Notes under the pieces: model-generated
Told to the model about the DNA's origin: nothing
The model's input: only the letters and a program-made list of their open reading frames with translations
Database searches by the model: none
Source: Trichobilharzia regenti
Taxonomy: Eukaryota; Platyhelminthes; Trematoda; Strigeidida; Schistosomatidae
NCBI GenBank assembly: GCA_944472135.2
Contig: OX235270.1
Span: forward strand, 123,389,946 to 123,453,945
Length of the DNA: 64,000 bases
Direction: 5' to 3'
In this document: in pieces, positions 10,647 to 22,423 of the stretch
Numbering within the stretch: position 1 is the first letter of the stretch
Layout: each line of letters starts with the position of its first letter
Position numbers and translations under genes: made by a program

Positions 10647-11683
10647 AAAATAACCAATGCCCAAATTTTTTCAAACTGTTAAAAGTGAACTTGGTTTGGA
10701 CGTATATAATGATGTCAGAACTTCATTGTTCCTAATATTGCTTCAGGTGAATGAATCCTTTAAGTACCAAAACTTGAAATATACAATAGAGTTCAACATG
10801 TTACTTGAATTTTCAAGTATATTGACTACTCGAAAAATTCTAAGAGAAGATTATAAATTAAATACAGTTTGAAAGTAATTACCCGAGTATTTCTGAATAA
10901 CGCAAGCACATGAAGGCTAAACTCCGAATAATGACTGTTATTATAGTAAAGTAAACCGAACAGTCGGATCAAGTGAATAACTAAAAAAAGTAATCAGTGC
11001 CTGCACCAGTCCAGTCAGCTCTCAAAAAGAATGTTCCAAAGACTTGTAACTAAAAAAAGACTCAGAGAAACACTCAACAGAGCTTACCATATAAGCGAAT
11101 TCCTTTCATAGGGAAAAAAGCAATTTATATTATTCTGTGAACGCTCAAACCATCCCCATGATAGCATCACATCCCACTGCGTTTACGAATTTCGCACAAA
11201 TATGTCATCACATGTACATAAGAAGGATTCGTTGATCTCTGCGGATTACTGTGACAGAATGCATTCTTAAGTACCTCCAAGAACAAATAAAATACCAAAA
11301 TTGAAATGATCCTGGATACAGATATGCGCAACCCCATCCATCTCAAGGTGCAATATACAAACGGATCATAAATTTGATTTCAACGTGCCTTACGGTTCAT
11401 ATATAAAATAAGTTTGGGTTGTATGCTTAAATTCTTTGAGGCCCTATCCTTAAGGAGGCTTAAACTTGTTTTATAGATTTGAAAGTTATCAGTTATTACC
11501 TTAAACATACCTTGGTACGTGTGTGATTAGGATGTCCGGGATGTTTTACACAAATATATCACATGTTTCAGATAAATTACATCTTTCTGTTTCTTCGAAG
11601 TTCATGAAGGAAAATAAGTGCCTTAAATTATACAACCCTCAGTTGCAATGGTACTACCGTAACCATGAGAAAAGGAAACTCCC
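10647..11683. other. AT-rich stretch without a recognised gene
   Basis: A 71-codon open frame at 10,657-10,872 (plus) has no recognisable family features, and I do not call it. Confidence 0.5.
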
Positions 11684-11893
11684 TTATGGGTAAATTTTGT
11701 TTTGATAAAGTCTCACAGTGTTATACAGTAATGTTTACTGCTGACGTTTCGAGAACAATTTATTGCTCATAATCATATCAAGGTGATATATGATATGATA
11801 TGATTAGGAGCAATAAATTTTGTTCAAAACGTCATCAGTAAACATTACTGTATAACACTGTGAGACTTTATCAAAACAAAATTTACCCATAAT
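11684..11893. repeat. Long near-perfect hairpin (inverted repeat, about 95-bp arms)
   Basis: The left arm runs from TTATGGGTAAATTTTG (11,684) to about 11,780, and the right arm from about 11,797 to CAAAATTTACCCATAA (11,893). Both contain CTCACAGTGTTATACAGTAA or its complement. The centre is ATATCA/TGATAT-rich, with a TGATATGATATGAT run. No coding sequence is seen. Confidence 0.9.
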
Positions 11894-12060
11894 GCAATTG
11901 CACTCTACCACAGTGCACAAGTTTTATTCTTACAGAAAAGGAAACTAACTCACCACTGCACCTATGTAACTCATGTTATGACGAACTTTCTGGAGATCTA
12001 AGGATGAATCCGTGATAAGTATAGTCTGGCAAGTTAAATATAAGGATGAATATTCATCGA

Positions 12061-12300
12061 TGGTGCGTCGATGGAGCAGAAGTTAGAACGCTCGCCAGCC
12101 ACGCATGTGGGCTGGGATGCTATCCCCGGCAGACACACTCTTTTTCCTTGCTAAGCCAATTATAAAAGCTGGTAAAGAGGAAAGGTTGGGCATGAGGCTA
12201 GCAAACCCATCTTCTAAAAATAAACACCACTGCTATCGAAACTTCAAGCCACTAGCCTGAAGCCCTATGCTCCACTGGGAACGTGAAGGAATCGAAAAAA
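12061..12300 (+). repeat. SINE B copy 4
   Basis: The head starts GGTGCGTCGATGGAGCAGAAG. The box B is altered to GGGATGCTATCCCCGGC. The body has GCTAAGCCAATTATAAAAGC, and the tail has CTGAAGCCCTATGCTCCACTGG. It is full length with a damaged promoter. Confidence 0.83.
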
Positions 12301-12699
12301 TCTTCATCGATGACAATGGATGACGGTGCCGCTTCAAGAAGTTTTGATGATAGCAAGAATTTATAATCAACTAGACTCTGGTGAAAAGGCCACTTATTAA
12401 CGTGCTCACGCAGTAACTCAAGGGCTTTGAGCTCAGCTGCAAACTCACTAATACTGCCAATGAGTCCCAGACTAGAATAAGGTAGCTCTAAAATGCTTTC
12501 CGGTTTTCAAATGACTTTTAACTGATGCAGACTTATGAAGATAATTATCTTGGATGAATAATCAAATTAATATGTATTTGGTATCAACTATCAACAGTGT
12601 ATACAGTAACCAGTTTTACTAGTGAAACCACAAATTCAGCATCTGGAGCATTTGACATTCGCCTTGCACATTAATTGTCTTGCTAGCAAAGATAGTTCC
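12301..12699. other. Stretch without a recognised gene
   Basis: Nothing supportable is seen. Confidence 0.5.
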
Positions 12700-13715
12700 T
12701 TTATAATAATAATAATTTGCTTTATTCCAAAAACAGTACCAGTGATACAGCAAGGAATTTTCAGCATTCAGTACAATATTGCATCTAGTTTACTCAAAAA
12801 CGACAACAACAAAAAAACATTTAAAAATACACATTACACATATATTCATATTACACAACAGTAATAAAACGATTGTTATAGCAGCTACATAGCAACATAC
12901 TGTATGCCATATGGAGAAAAATATTCATAAAGTACAAAATTGTAGTAATAATAGTAATACCAACTAAAATAAATAGCAGAGTAACGATTTAAACGATAGA
13001 AAGTGTGACACCATAAAACACAGAAAGATGAACGATGAAAGGGTAGATTCACTGTGCTAATTACATAGTAACTTGTAAGTTTCACGTCTAACAGAGTCTT
13101 CGTCACATAAAGTACGCGCTAAATAGGGTATTGTAGAATTTCTATACTTAGTAGTACGAGCATATATCTTTTTATATTGACTTCTCGTCCTACCTGATGA
13201 GATACAAGGGGACAGGTGTGAATAAAGGGGGTGCAGAAGGTCTGACAGTATAGCCTTTGCCCATTTCGTACAGGAATTTATATGCCTCTCGACTATAGTA
13301 TTAGCGAGCTCATGCAGTGGCAGACCACAAGCTCTATTCAAAGCATTTAATACTCTTCGTAATATGATAAATTTTTTTTGAGAAGCCCAGGAAAGATTAA
13401 TGGAGAACAGTAGGGTACAATAGGTAAAATACAGGAGTTTAAAAATTGCAAAACTAAAGGTTGGTTGATACCTGATTGTCTTAACTTTTTAATGTAGAAG
13501 GTAAGACGAAACATTTTCTTAGAGATAGATAAGATATGGGATGACCATGAAAGGTCAGAGGAAAAAACTAATCCAAGGTATTTAATGCTTGATTTGGTTT
13601 CAATTTCCGTGCCATCTATGCTACAGGGATCATGCGAGCTAACTAGTTCGAGTAAGTCACGTCGATGCTTGAAAGTAAAGTCAAATGCCTGACATCTGGA
13701 TGGTTTAAAGTTTTT
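12700..13715 (-). pseudogene. CR1-like non-LTR retrotransposon 3' end (RT C-terminus and 3' UTR)
   Basis: Read on minus from 13,715, one frame gives FDFTFKHRRDLLELV, SSIKYLGLVFSSDLSWSSHI, MFRLTFYIKKLRQSGI and LPIVPYCSPLIFPGLL. This is the post-catalytic thumb-type region of a CR1/Jockey-group reverse transcriptase. At an eight-A run (about 13,370-13,380) the frame shifts and continues as NRACGLPLHELANTIVER, INSCTKWAKAILSDLLHPLY and ARTLCDEDSVRRETYKLL, with a stop near 13,057. A 3' UTR of about 340 bp ends in a TTATTATTATTA tail (plus 12,703-12,716). Apart from the one slip the frame is clean, so the copy is fairly young. The catalytic box is missing through 5' truncation. Its last 60 bases resemble the tail of SINE A. 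Confidence 0.87.
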
Positions 13716-14282
13716 TTTTCAAGACGAAATAAATAATAATAAGTAAATTTCGTATTTATAAACGAAAAGTCAAATAAATAATTAGTTGCACATAATTACT
13801 AATTTACGATGTAATAAATAGGCAGGACAATAAGAATGTGAAAAAATGTATGTGTTTTATATGTCACAACCTATGACAGTAACACAGATACTAAGAAAAG
13901 TAGCCAGAAGATAAGATGTCTTACTAAACAGTGAATAGTAAGTAAATTTCCTTTAGTCGAAATATGAAAACAGCGATAAAATATTTCCATTTTCATAGCT
14001 AACTTTATAATGAGATCTGTGATTTCAGACTCAATGGGGGGGGGGGCAAGTAAGCAGAGATTCTCTGAAATTAACAAATGATTTCTTTGCATTGACTTCA
14101 ATCTTCTATCAAAATCAATTACCTCCATTTAATTTGATCACAATACTAAAAGATAACTAGTAGAAAGTCGTTTCATAGTCTGAGGTATCCGTAATATCTG
14201 AAAATGTTTTCTACTAAAAAGACAACTGGCTGATAACAATTACATACAGCAGTATTCTATAATGTTGCAAGTATAAATTCGT
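13716..14282. other. AT-rich stretch without a recognised gene
   Basis: A G-run of nine to ten bases lies near 14,036-14,046. No coding motif was recognised. Confidence 0.5.
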
Positions 14283-14463
14283 TTTTTTTTTAATTTTTTA
14301 ATTTTTGATTTACAGCTTGATTCCACACTGTATTTTTGGTACAAGTATGGAATTTTCAGCATGGATATCGGTAGCCCAAATTTTGCAGGCCGACCATAGA
14401 TATCAGGTGTGGGCCGGCGTGGGCTCGAACCCCGGACCATGTGCATGGTCGGCGAGAGTCCTA
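14283..14463 (-). repeat. SINE A copy 4, head-truncated
   Basis: The sequence is almost identical to the 6.2-kb copy and is cut at the same place (GAGAGTCCTA) just before box A. The reversed A-rich tail gives the T-run at 14,283-14,291. Confidence 0.87.
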
Positions 14464-14739
14464 GTGTATATTATAATCGTGTTTCTTTTCTCATAGGAGT
14501 GTAACATTTCATCATTATTTGAAGACACACACGCTTTCTTTACTCATGGTTTAATTCAGATCCAATCGAGTGAAAAAAAAATAGTCATACTTTAATATGC
14601 AAACAGTAGTGGTCTACCTGGATAGAGAACACCCAAGTGGATGACTCACAGGATAAGATTGAGCCTGGAAAGCTTTGATGAACGTTCAGTTGCCAAAAAG
14701 TCTATGTATGATTACCCAACCACTGGAGATATCATTAAG

Positions 14740-14945
14740 ATGTGCTTCGGTGTCCGAATGGTATAATGTTCACCAAATACACATGTAGTTCAAATTTGAC
14801 TTTAGACTGACCCACTCCTAAACTGCCTAGGTTAAAGGCCTATTTTAGGCCAGAAAAAGAGGGAAGGTTAGAAATGAGGCTAGCAATACCACCGCAACTG
14901 TGTACCTGCATAGCATAAGGCCCTATCTTCCATCTGAAACTAAAG
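14740..14945 (+). repeat. Decayed SINE B copy
   Basis: A tRNA-like start (GTGCTTCGGTGTCCGAATGG), a GAGGGAAGGTTAGAAATGAGG body and an AAGGCCCTATCTTCCA tail are recognisable by order and spacing, with many substitutions. Confidence 0.55.
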
Positions 14946-15294
14946 GATTGGATCAAATATGCCAACGAAGTCATCATTTACGCATTTTTTTTAAATGACT
15001 GAATGAGTGAACAAACACTTAACTTTAAACAAGTTTCCGTGAATGACTATGCACTAATACGCAACACTTCTCATTCGATGTATAATTTTTCAATGTTGTG
15101 ATGACTCACTGCTTAACAATAATCCGTCAATAAAATTTGTTAAAGAAGGGGTAATTAGCCAGGAAATTTAGAACAACAATAAAGAGATTGCATATTACCA
15201 CACGGTAGCATTATCAAAGATAAAATGGGCACATAATGTAGATGAGGATTTGAATGTAGACACTTCAGCTAGTTATCCTTATTCGCCTTTTTCC

Positions 15295-15510
15295 CCTTTT
15301 CCCTTAGGAACCAAGTGGAATGTAAGGCATCAGGCTTTTGGAAGCTTTGGTAATGGTGGTGGCTGTGTTTTTGTGGAATGAAGTTGCCAGTCTCACACCC
15401 AACCTTCCCTCCCCATTTTCCCAGATAACTATCAGCAAGTAAACTACAGTGAGGTCTAGCAGTACGTCAACCAGGAATCAGTATCATACCACACGTATAT
15501 TTGGCGAGCA
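15295..15510 (-). repeat. Decayed SINE B copy
   Basis: The plus strand shows the reversed tail (CCTTAGGAACCAAGTGGAAT), the reversed body (CCAACCTTCCCTCCC) and a weak reversed head. It is old and strongly diverged. Confidence 0.5.
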
Positions 15511-16179
15511 TTCTGCGATTGAGTCAAAGACACAGAGATCCAGCTTCGTCGGATAAATTGCAACGCCTTCCAATTTAATTCAAACAGGAACCCGTAAAGC
15601 GACAATAAGACTGAAATTGTATACTATATATATATATATCCATAAATCCTGACAGAAATGTTTAGCAACAGGCTTTATTTATTTTTTGCCTGAGCACTTT
15701 GTTTTAGTTCATACAGCATTACTAGGCAACTGGTAAATGTTACATTTCACCATTAGCCTAATCCTGAATTATGAATCATTTGTTTTTTAATATTACTATG
15801 ACAATATCGCGAAAAGAAATGCCAAACTACATGGTATAAAATAAATAAATAATTAATTAGTTGAAACAGGCAATTTCGCCACGGCTTCATCGACTGTCTG
15901 ATGTCAGTTCTTCTGTGATTACCTTCTGATTACTTCGCTGAAATAATCAAATTATATATATATATACATATATAATTTAATTAAAATACATGCATAATGA
16001 ACTACTAACGTTGCACTGATCACATAAAGTAGGTCCACGTTTACCGTTACTAATTAAACTTAACGTCGTCTATTTTACTATTCGGGGTTAACAATGGTTA
16101 CCCCCCAAAAACAACACCATCGCTAATGACACTTCAAATAAAAGGAAAAATAAAATTATTCTCCTTCGTAAATGCGAAG
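15511..16179. other. AT-rich stretch with TA simple repeats
   Basis: TATATATA runs lie near 15,625-15,640 and 15,952-15,970. No gene was recognised. Confidence 0.6.
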
Positions 16180-16765
16180 ATTTTTCAATTGGAGAAAGAT
16201 GTGGATTATACAGGTGATCTATGTGTCGTATCAGACACACTCAAAGATTCCAAATTGGGCAGAAGAAGCAAATGTAAGACATAAGATAAACGAAGAAAAG
16301 ACAAAGGGGATGAACATACCCAAGTTCTGAAAGTGGACATCAATTACCATTAAAAGGAGAAGTCTAAGTTACTATTTTTCACTTAATTTGACAGCATCGT
16401 TTAAACAACAGGTGGCACGGATGATAGTGTCAAGGCCAGTCAGGATTGGCTGACCAAAACCTTGATAGGTATCCTCCATTTTGAAATTAGTATGTAGACC
16501 TCCAGATCGCTGTTCTCGTCACTATTGTCATTTGAGTGATTTTGTATGGTTCAGAGACTTGTCTTATGCGTCAGTGGAAACATTTCCAACGGGCTTTAGA
16601 TTTTCACCACCTTGCACTTTCACTCGTTACTGAGGATCAAATGGTCACAACAGTGCAGATATCAATTACTCAACAAATATCCAGAAAGAAGTGGAAATTG
16701 ATTGAAGATACACTGAGGCGATATCACACGTCACATTTTTGAAAGGAAAACGAATGGAAGACGAC
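16180..16765 (+). pseudogene. RTE-like LINE 3' fragment, strongly decayed
   Basis: It follows the order of the intact copy at 48.5-49.3 kb: a DLCVVSDTL-like remnant after the catalytic box, an ACAACAGGTGGCACGGATGA match to the TTGGTDED region, then ILYGSETCLMRQWKHFQRAL and SRKKWKLIEDTLRRYHTSHF. The catalytic box itself is destroyed. Multiple stops and frameshifts are present. Confidence 0.72.
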
Positions 16766-16844
16766 GTGTTTGGCAGTTATAATCCAACTATTATCAATGA
16801 AACACATAAGAAAGTAGTCAAAAGTGCAGGTTGAAAATTAATTC

Positions 16845-17045
16845 ACCGTTATTGGATGGTTGTTGGCAATCGGCAGGAAGCCTTCAACCTAGGTCTCCTG
16901 CTAGTTGCACTCACCAGTCAGCAAGGCGTATCTGCAACCTTGAAGGAACTCATGTCATTTCTGAGATTCGAACTCGCGTCACACAGTGATGCAGTCAGAG
17001 ACGTTACCACTTATCTATTCAGGCTCATGATTTACCTTCTGTAGG
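16845..17045 (-). repeat. SINE E copy (tRNA-like head, unnamed family)
   Basis: Read on minus, a head with GATAAGTGGTAACGTCTCTG and GCGAGTTCGAATCTCAG (box B-like) is followed by CCTTCAAGGTTGCAGATAC and TTCCTGCCGATTGCC. Parts recur at 17,225-17,360 (opposite orientation) and 26,640-26,780, which is why I treat it as a family. Confidence 0.6.
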
Positions 17046-17057
17046 ACTGCATTGGAT

Positions 17058-17523
17058 ACTTTGATTGGACACTAGTAACTAGTACTATGTGTCTAGTTCC
17101 TTCTTTGGTGCAGACTGAATTCTATCAGTCAGGTTTGCAATATGGCCACCATTGTAGTTAGCTTGCGATCACGGTGCACATTGATTTGGTGATATTGGAT
17201 GGTTGGAGGCAATCGGCAGGAAGACAATACAGTCAGTCCAACATGAGGTCAATAGCGAGCACAAATAGCTCAGTGGAAATGTCTCTTCAAGGTTGCAGAT
17301 ACCTCTTGCTGACTGTTGAGTGCTAACTAGCACGAAACCTAGGTCCTAGAATTCCTGCCGATTGCCTCCAACTATCATCTAATATCATCAAATCAATGTG
17401 CACCGTGATCGCAAGCTAACTACAATGGTGGCCATATTGCAAACCTGACTGAATGATAGAATTCAGTCTGCACCAAAGAAGGAACTAGACACATAGTACT
17501 AGTTACTAGTGTCCAATCAAAGT
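17058..17523. repeat. Long inverted repeat (about 165-bp arms) around a SINE E fragment
   Basis: Arm 1 (17,058-17,222) and arm 2 (17,353-17,523) are nearly exact reverse complements, sharing GCTTGCGATCACGGTGCAC and ACTAGTAACTAGTACTATG. The 130-bp centre carries GAGCACAAATAGCTCAGTGG and TTCAAGGTTGCAGATACCTC, a SINE E-like piece. Confidence 0.88.
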
Positions 17524-19682
17524 AATTCACCATTTAAGGAATTGGATAACTGCATGAATGACAATCTGTAATCCCAAATATATTCACTGACGATGTACAC
17601 TGATAAAATCCTTATAGTTCGATTTTTGATCAAAGTATGAACACTGCTAAGATTTTTAATCACTCAAGTTTCGATTTTCATTCGAACAGCTGTCCGTACA
17701 AAAATTCTAAATCTGAGTTATCTAGTAGTAATAAAACCACAAAGTCATCCACATTATGGGGTAAAAAAATGCTCACTAACTTATTAGATTTCTTATTTCT
17801 TAACTTCCTATAGATAATATTAGGCTGATTTTGTATCTGCAGATTTCTTTGCATCTATTAATGTGTACCTGACGGAAGATCCTTTCTTTTGATAATACAC
17901 TGAGTCAGTTATTTAGGTAAAGTAAAATAGGCTTCCTTAAGATTGGTTTAGTTGGGAGAACTGGGGACAACAATTTATGAATAAGACGAACAGTGATTCG
18001 GAGAAGGGATAACGTTTTTGAGTAACCTTGCTATGAGGCAATTCGACTGGGTGTACGGAATCCAGGGTTGTCTTCATGCGTGGTTGCCACTTTAGTTATA
18101 CATGAATGATAGTTGAATTTGGTCCCCCGCTTATCTTTGGAAAGAAATTCACAGGAATGTAAATGATATCAGTTTTAAAGATTTTCTCAAATAGAGGGTT
18201 ATGGCGTTGAGTATTCACTTGTCATCAGTTAAACAAGAGGTTTTTCAAAAAGTCGTTTTCAGCTAGCCCGCTTAGAGACTGAGATGTGGTTAACCCCACA
18301 GGAGGATGTAAAAGGTAGATACATACAGTAGTGAACGTAAGTGTTAGCTTATCTTCCACATATTGTGAAATCAAACTCCAGCTTGAATCTATAGGACGTA
18401 AGGTAGAAGCATGAGAACTGTGTTTAATGAGCTTGGGTTTGAAGTTCAGAATAAGGATCTATAAAAGCCTTTCTTGCTGGCAAACGATTTGCTTTTTAAT
18501 ACTTCTGTGGATAAACCTTCCATAGAATTCATCACCAAAGAGGGTTGTTTGAAGACTTTTAACTTCTATCTCGATCACATCCATAAAGTAGATATGCAAA
18601 CTTGATTTAGACCTACTATGCTGTTAAAGACAGTGTACTGCTTGACATAGCTCAGTTTTCGGTAGGTAGACTTCTTTAACATAACATCTTATTGGTGAAA
18701 TGTGGAAGTTGGCTCTTATTTGATCGTAAGACACGTACTGGTGACTACAGTTCGATCGTTCAAGGATTTCAACAACCCAAAAGTCTCCAGTGCTAATAAC
18801 TGAGATTTCATCTTTATATCCTAAATACCACAGAGGACTAGAGATCACCTCGTTCGGTAGTCTATTGCGAAGATTCCTCCCAGTAGACACCTCATGAAAA
18901 CTCTACTCATAAGTGGATCAGAAACAAACCTCCTTTTGCTAAGTTTGCTGATATTCAGATGTGCACATTGTTTAGACTGATGCAATCACAAAAAAAACAA
19001 AGTTTTAATTAAGGTGCATCTGTAGATGGAGTTTGAGAATTTAGTGAAGTTGTATGTTTAGCGGCCGTGTTGATGTCATCAGTGAAGCCGCTGAAGTCAA
19101 AGATGACCGAAAGGTTGTATTTGCAAAGAAATGATGTCACCGCGTCAAGAATTTGAGCAGGTTGTTTCGCCTATGATTGGTAAGGTGAATTCAATGCATT
19201 ATAAGGTACGCTATTAGGAACTTTAATTGTATGCACTTTTGAAAAAACCATTTAAACAATTTATGCTCGAAACAGAACACTTTAGAGATAAACAGTGTGT
19301 TTAGAATTTTCGACATTTTGAAGTCAGGAACTTTAGTTCTAGCCTTCTAACTAGTCGATGTTTGGAATTTATTTACATTGCAAACTGTGATGCAGAATTT
19401 GATAATGTAGTCTCCATGATTTAAAGTAACTGCATCTGATTATTTATTTGAGTGGGCAGGCGTAACATTTATGTTTTCCAAGGTATGAATTTTGAAACCA
19501 AGTGTGGGCACTGTGTATATTGGTGTTCTTTATTGTGAAAGAGAAGTTCCTGCTAACTCATGTGTTCCCGATTGCTTCAAACGGGAATTTTTCATAATTT
19601 GTAAAGAAAACTTGTATTTCCGAATATCGTTTTATTTTTTGTTCATCAAGAAATACAAACTTTTCATGGTTTTTGTTTTGTA
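17524..19682. other. 2.2-kb stretch without a recognised gene
   Basis: An 88-codon minus frame at 18,624-18,890 has no family signature I recognise. No SINE heads are visible. It may contain old, unrecognisable repeats. Confidence 0.45.
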
Positions 19683-20395
19683 ATAGCGACAACAATAATA
19701 GCCAGCACCAGTCGCCGTCAACGGGAGAGATTTGAATGAGGTTATCTCCTTCACTTATCCAGACGGGAAGCATCGTTTCAACTCCAGCAAGCGGAACGGA
19801 TGACGATGTTAAAGCCAATCAGAATTGGAAAGACAAGATACGTCCTCATTAATCTGAAACCAATTTGGAAATCTTTCGCACTCAGCATAAGGAACAAGAC
19901 CCGGATTTTCAACATCAATGTCAAGCCAGTCCTTCTATTCGGGTCACAAACTTGGCCAGAGCGTCACAAAAAGGATTTCCAACAGGTTGCAGACTTCCAT
20001 CAAAAGCTGCTTTCTCTGGCTCTATACTGAAGGTCAGATGGCAGGTGGGCCAGAAAGAATTAGCAACAAGAAACTCTGGCTGATAACAAACCAACAGGCA
20101 AGAGCCAATCGCTCAACAAATATGTAGGAGAGAATAAAGATGGATTAATTGGGAATACATTGAGGAACCCGTCGAATGACATCGCGCGCAATGTAGGCCA
20201 TCTCACTCGAGTAGAATCCTTGTGGGAAACGACGAGTGGGTCGCCCTAGGAGAAGATCATGTGAGGAGGAGATGAGACATCGTAGGCGATCGTGGACCCA
20301 GGTGAAGAGGGTGGCAGAAAATAGAAGAAAGTGGAGATGTTTTGTTGAAGCCCTATGTTCCACTCGGAAACCAGGGAACAGTAATGATAATATAA
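19683..20395 (+). pseudogene. RTE-like LINE 3' end, decayed
   Basis: It opens with a GACAACAATAAT stretch and a GGGAAGCATCGTTTCAACTC match to the YLGSIVSTT region. It continues as IWKSFALSIRNKTRIFNINV, LLFGSQTWPE and weak GRENKDG/WEYIEEPVE-like remnants, and ends with GTTGAAGCCCTATGTTCCAC. Several frameshifts are present. The sequence is collinear with the copy at 48.7-49.33 kb, and its end is the same string that ends SINE B. Confidence 0.8.
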
Positions 20396-21294
20396 TTTAA
20401 ATTAAAACTTACGGTCTTCCGGAATCATTCGCTTAAGTTCGCCCTGAACTTTCAACTGTTATTAGCTACGGTGCAGTGTGATAGACTTGAATTGTTCGAA
20501 GTCTTCAATCGGATGTTGAAAGTAAGTCCTGTAAGTAGGGGTAATAAAATTTCCGAAGTGCAGTTTTGAACGATACAGTGTGCAATTATGTTCCCAAAGA
20601 CAGCAGTTACATTTTAATGCCAAACAGTGATAAACTAGGGTAACTGCATTTATACATCTTTCAGGTGAATCAATTAACTCTTCACAGTTTTGTAGCTACT
20701 CAGTAACTTATACATTCTAATCACTCCCTAATTATATCATAATACTTTACTTCAAGCGCACTTCTTGTATGCCTGGTGAATAAATGTATTCCGATGTAAA
20801 TCTCATGCAGTTTTTTAACCAATGTCTATCTTTTCAGAAATGAATTAAATTATTTATGGATGAAAATATTTCAGATTGCTCAGCTACTATATCTTCTGCA
20901 TGCATATTTCTGTTTTAAGGATCCTCAAAAGACACTTTTAAACAAAGTGATTAAATACACTGAATATTTCCCCTGACGATCATTTTACAATCCTCTTCAA
21001 TATAGGAAATAAGTGGGGTTCAGTGATATTCCTTCCAAGTGTACTACTAACATAATATATTCATATGATACTGGAAAAATATACCTGAAAAAGCCGATTC
21101 AAAACAGATAAATTACAAGTATACACACTTGAATGACTTTAAACAAAAATAAATTTATATCACTGTTCCGACTACTAGTGAACTAAGTGATCACAGGATT
21201 TTTCAGATTAAAAACAAATGATGTGAACATTTAATTGAATATTAGATTTTCCCGTCGACGCGAAAATCTGAAAATAAATTAAATTAATATGATC
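20396..21294. other. AT-rich stretch without a recognised gene
   Basis: A short Sm-alpha-like tail fragment (TAGATTTTCCCGTCGACG) lies near 21,243-21,260 in minus orientation. Nothing else is seen. Confidence 0.5.
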
Positions 21295-21495
21295 CGTTGC
21301 ACAAGAGGTGGCTCTGTTGGTCCAAAAGGGTCTAGTGAATAACGCTTTGACATTTGAAAATATAGGCACTGGGTTCAAGCCTCTGTTGGAACATTATCAC
21401 TCACTGGGGAGTGCAGGTACATCCGAATGACGAGTCCCAAATAGGACGAAATTCGCGTCCTGGATTCCACTGATAGTCACCATCCACCAATTAAA
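21295..21495 (+). repeat. Sm-alpha-like SINE, tail-truncated
   Basis: A tRNA-like head (AAAAGGGTCTAGTGAATAAC as box A region; GGGTTCAAGCCTC as box B) is followed by a body holding the hammerhead motif, then TAGTCACCATCCACCAATTA. The 3' part seen in the 50.0-kb copy is missing. Sm-alpha is a known schistosome SINE-like family with a hammerhead. Confidence 0.85.
21421..21465 (+). ncRNA. Hammerhead ribozyme motif, core-mutated
   Basis: The order is stem I (ATCC, 21,421-21,424), ATGACGAG (21,427-21,434), stem II (GTCC/GGAC with a short loop), GAAA (21,448-21,451), a short stem III, the cleavage triplet GTC (21,457-21,459), then CTGGAT (21,460-21,465). Compared with the consensus CUGANGAG, the first core base C is A. 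Loss of that residue normally abolishes cleavage, and two of the six stem I pairs are also lost. It is probably inactive. Confidence 0.75.
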
Positions 21496-21649
21496 TACTA
21501 GATGTGAACATTTTTTGTACAAAAAATTCTAAAGAAATTAATAACAGCAATCTGTATCGTAAAAAAGAGCGATATTGCAGTATCTTAACTTAAGAGGAGA
21601 CTTAGAGGGAAAGAAAAATTAGAAAACCGTCTATCCCATTCGTTCAGAT

Positions 21650-21652
<3 letters not shown>

Positions 21653-21682
<30 letters not shown>
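21653..21682. repeat. TA microsatellite
   Basis: An uninterrupted alternating TA run of about 30 bases. Confidence 0.95.
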
Positions 21683-21686
<4 letters not shown>

Positions 21687-22423
21687 CACTACCTTTGATT
21701 TTATTGTTATAAAAGAATACATTACAATTGGTGGTCTCCTCAATGTGAATCTGTCAATTCATATTCTATAGTAAAGTAATGCACTCAGCTTGTACTCAGA
21801 GTTGTTTGCTAAATGTTTTTGTTAATTTGAAGAGGATAAAACACAGCTCAAGAGGGCGGGGAAGAGGAGTAACCTGTTGTATTATTTCATTAAATTTAAT
21901 CGGTCTCAGTCACAAGAGGCATTTATAAATCAATGTCAGTGTCTTCCACATAACCTACACTATTATTTAAGGATGATGTAATTGGACTACCCTATAGACA
22001 GAAAACAACGCTAATTGATTGTTATTCATGATCAACAGAAGAGATGGATAAACTGAGATCTGTTTTTGTGTTCATCCACTGATACACCTTGTCATCCAAA
22101 TTTAATTTAAATATTTATACAAAATAAGGTTTATGGGTTAGATTCTTGTGTTTGAGTAATGGTGATTCTGTGGAATATAAACTGAGACATTTTCATCTTA
22201 AGGTAAATGCTCAGACTTCTTAGTGAAGTTGAATATTCATTTATTAAAAGTGATCGTTCCTCTTGACATGGTTGGATCATTTTAATTTATCAGAATCCGC
22301 CAGTGTTTACTTATTCCGTTGTAGTCATCGTTATAATAAACTACTCTAGAGATTGACAGTCAAACGTATTAATTTTGACGCATTATCTTCACAGTGAAAA
22401 CTGAATTAATATGGATTTGTCGG
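21683..22423. other. AT-rich stretch without a recognised gene
   Basis: Nothing supportable is seen. Confidence 0.5.
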
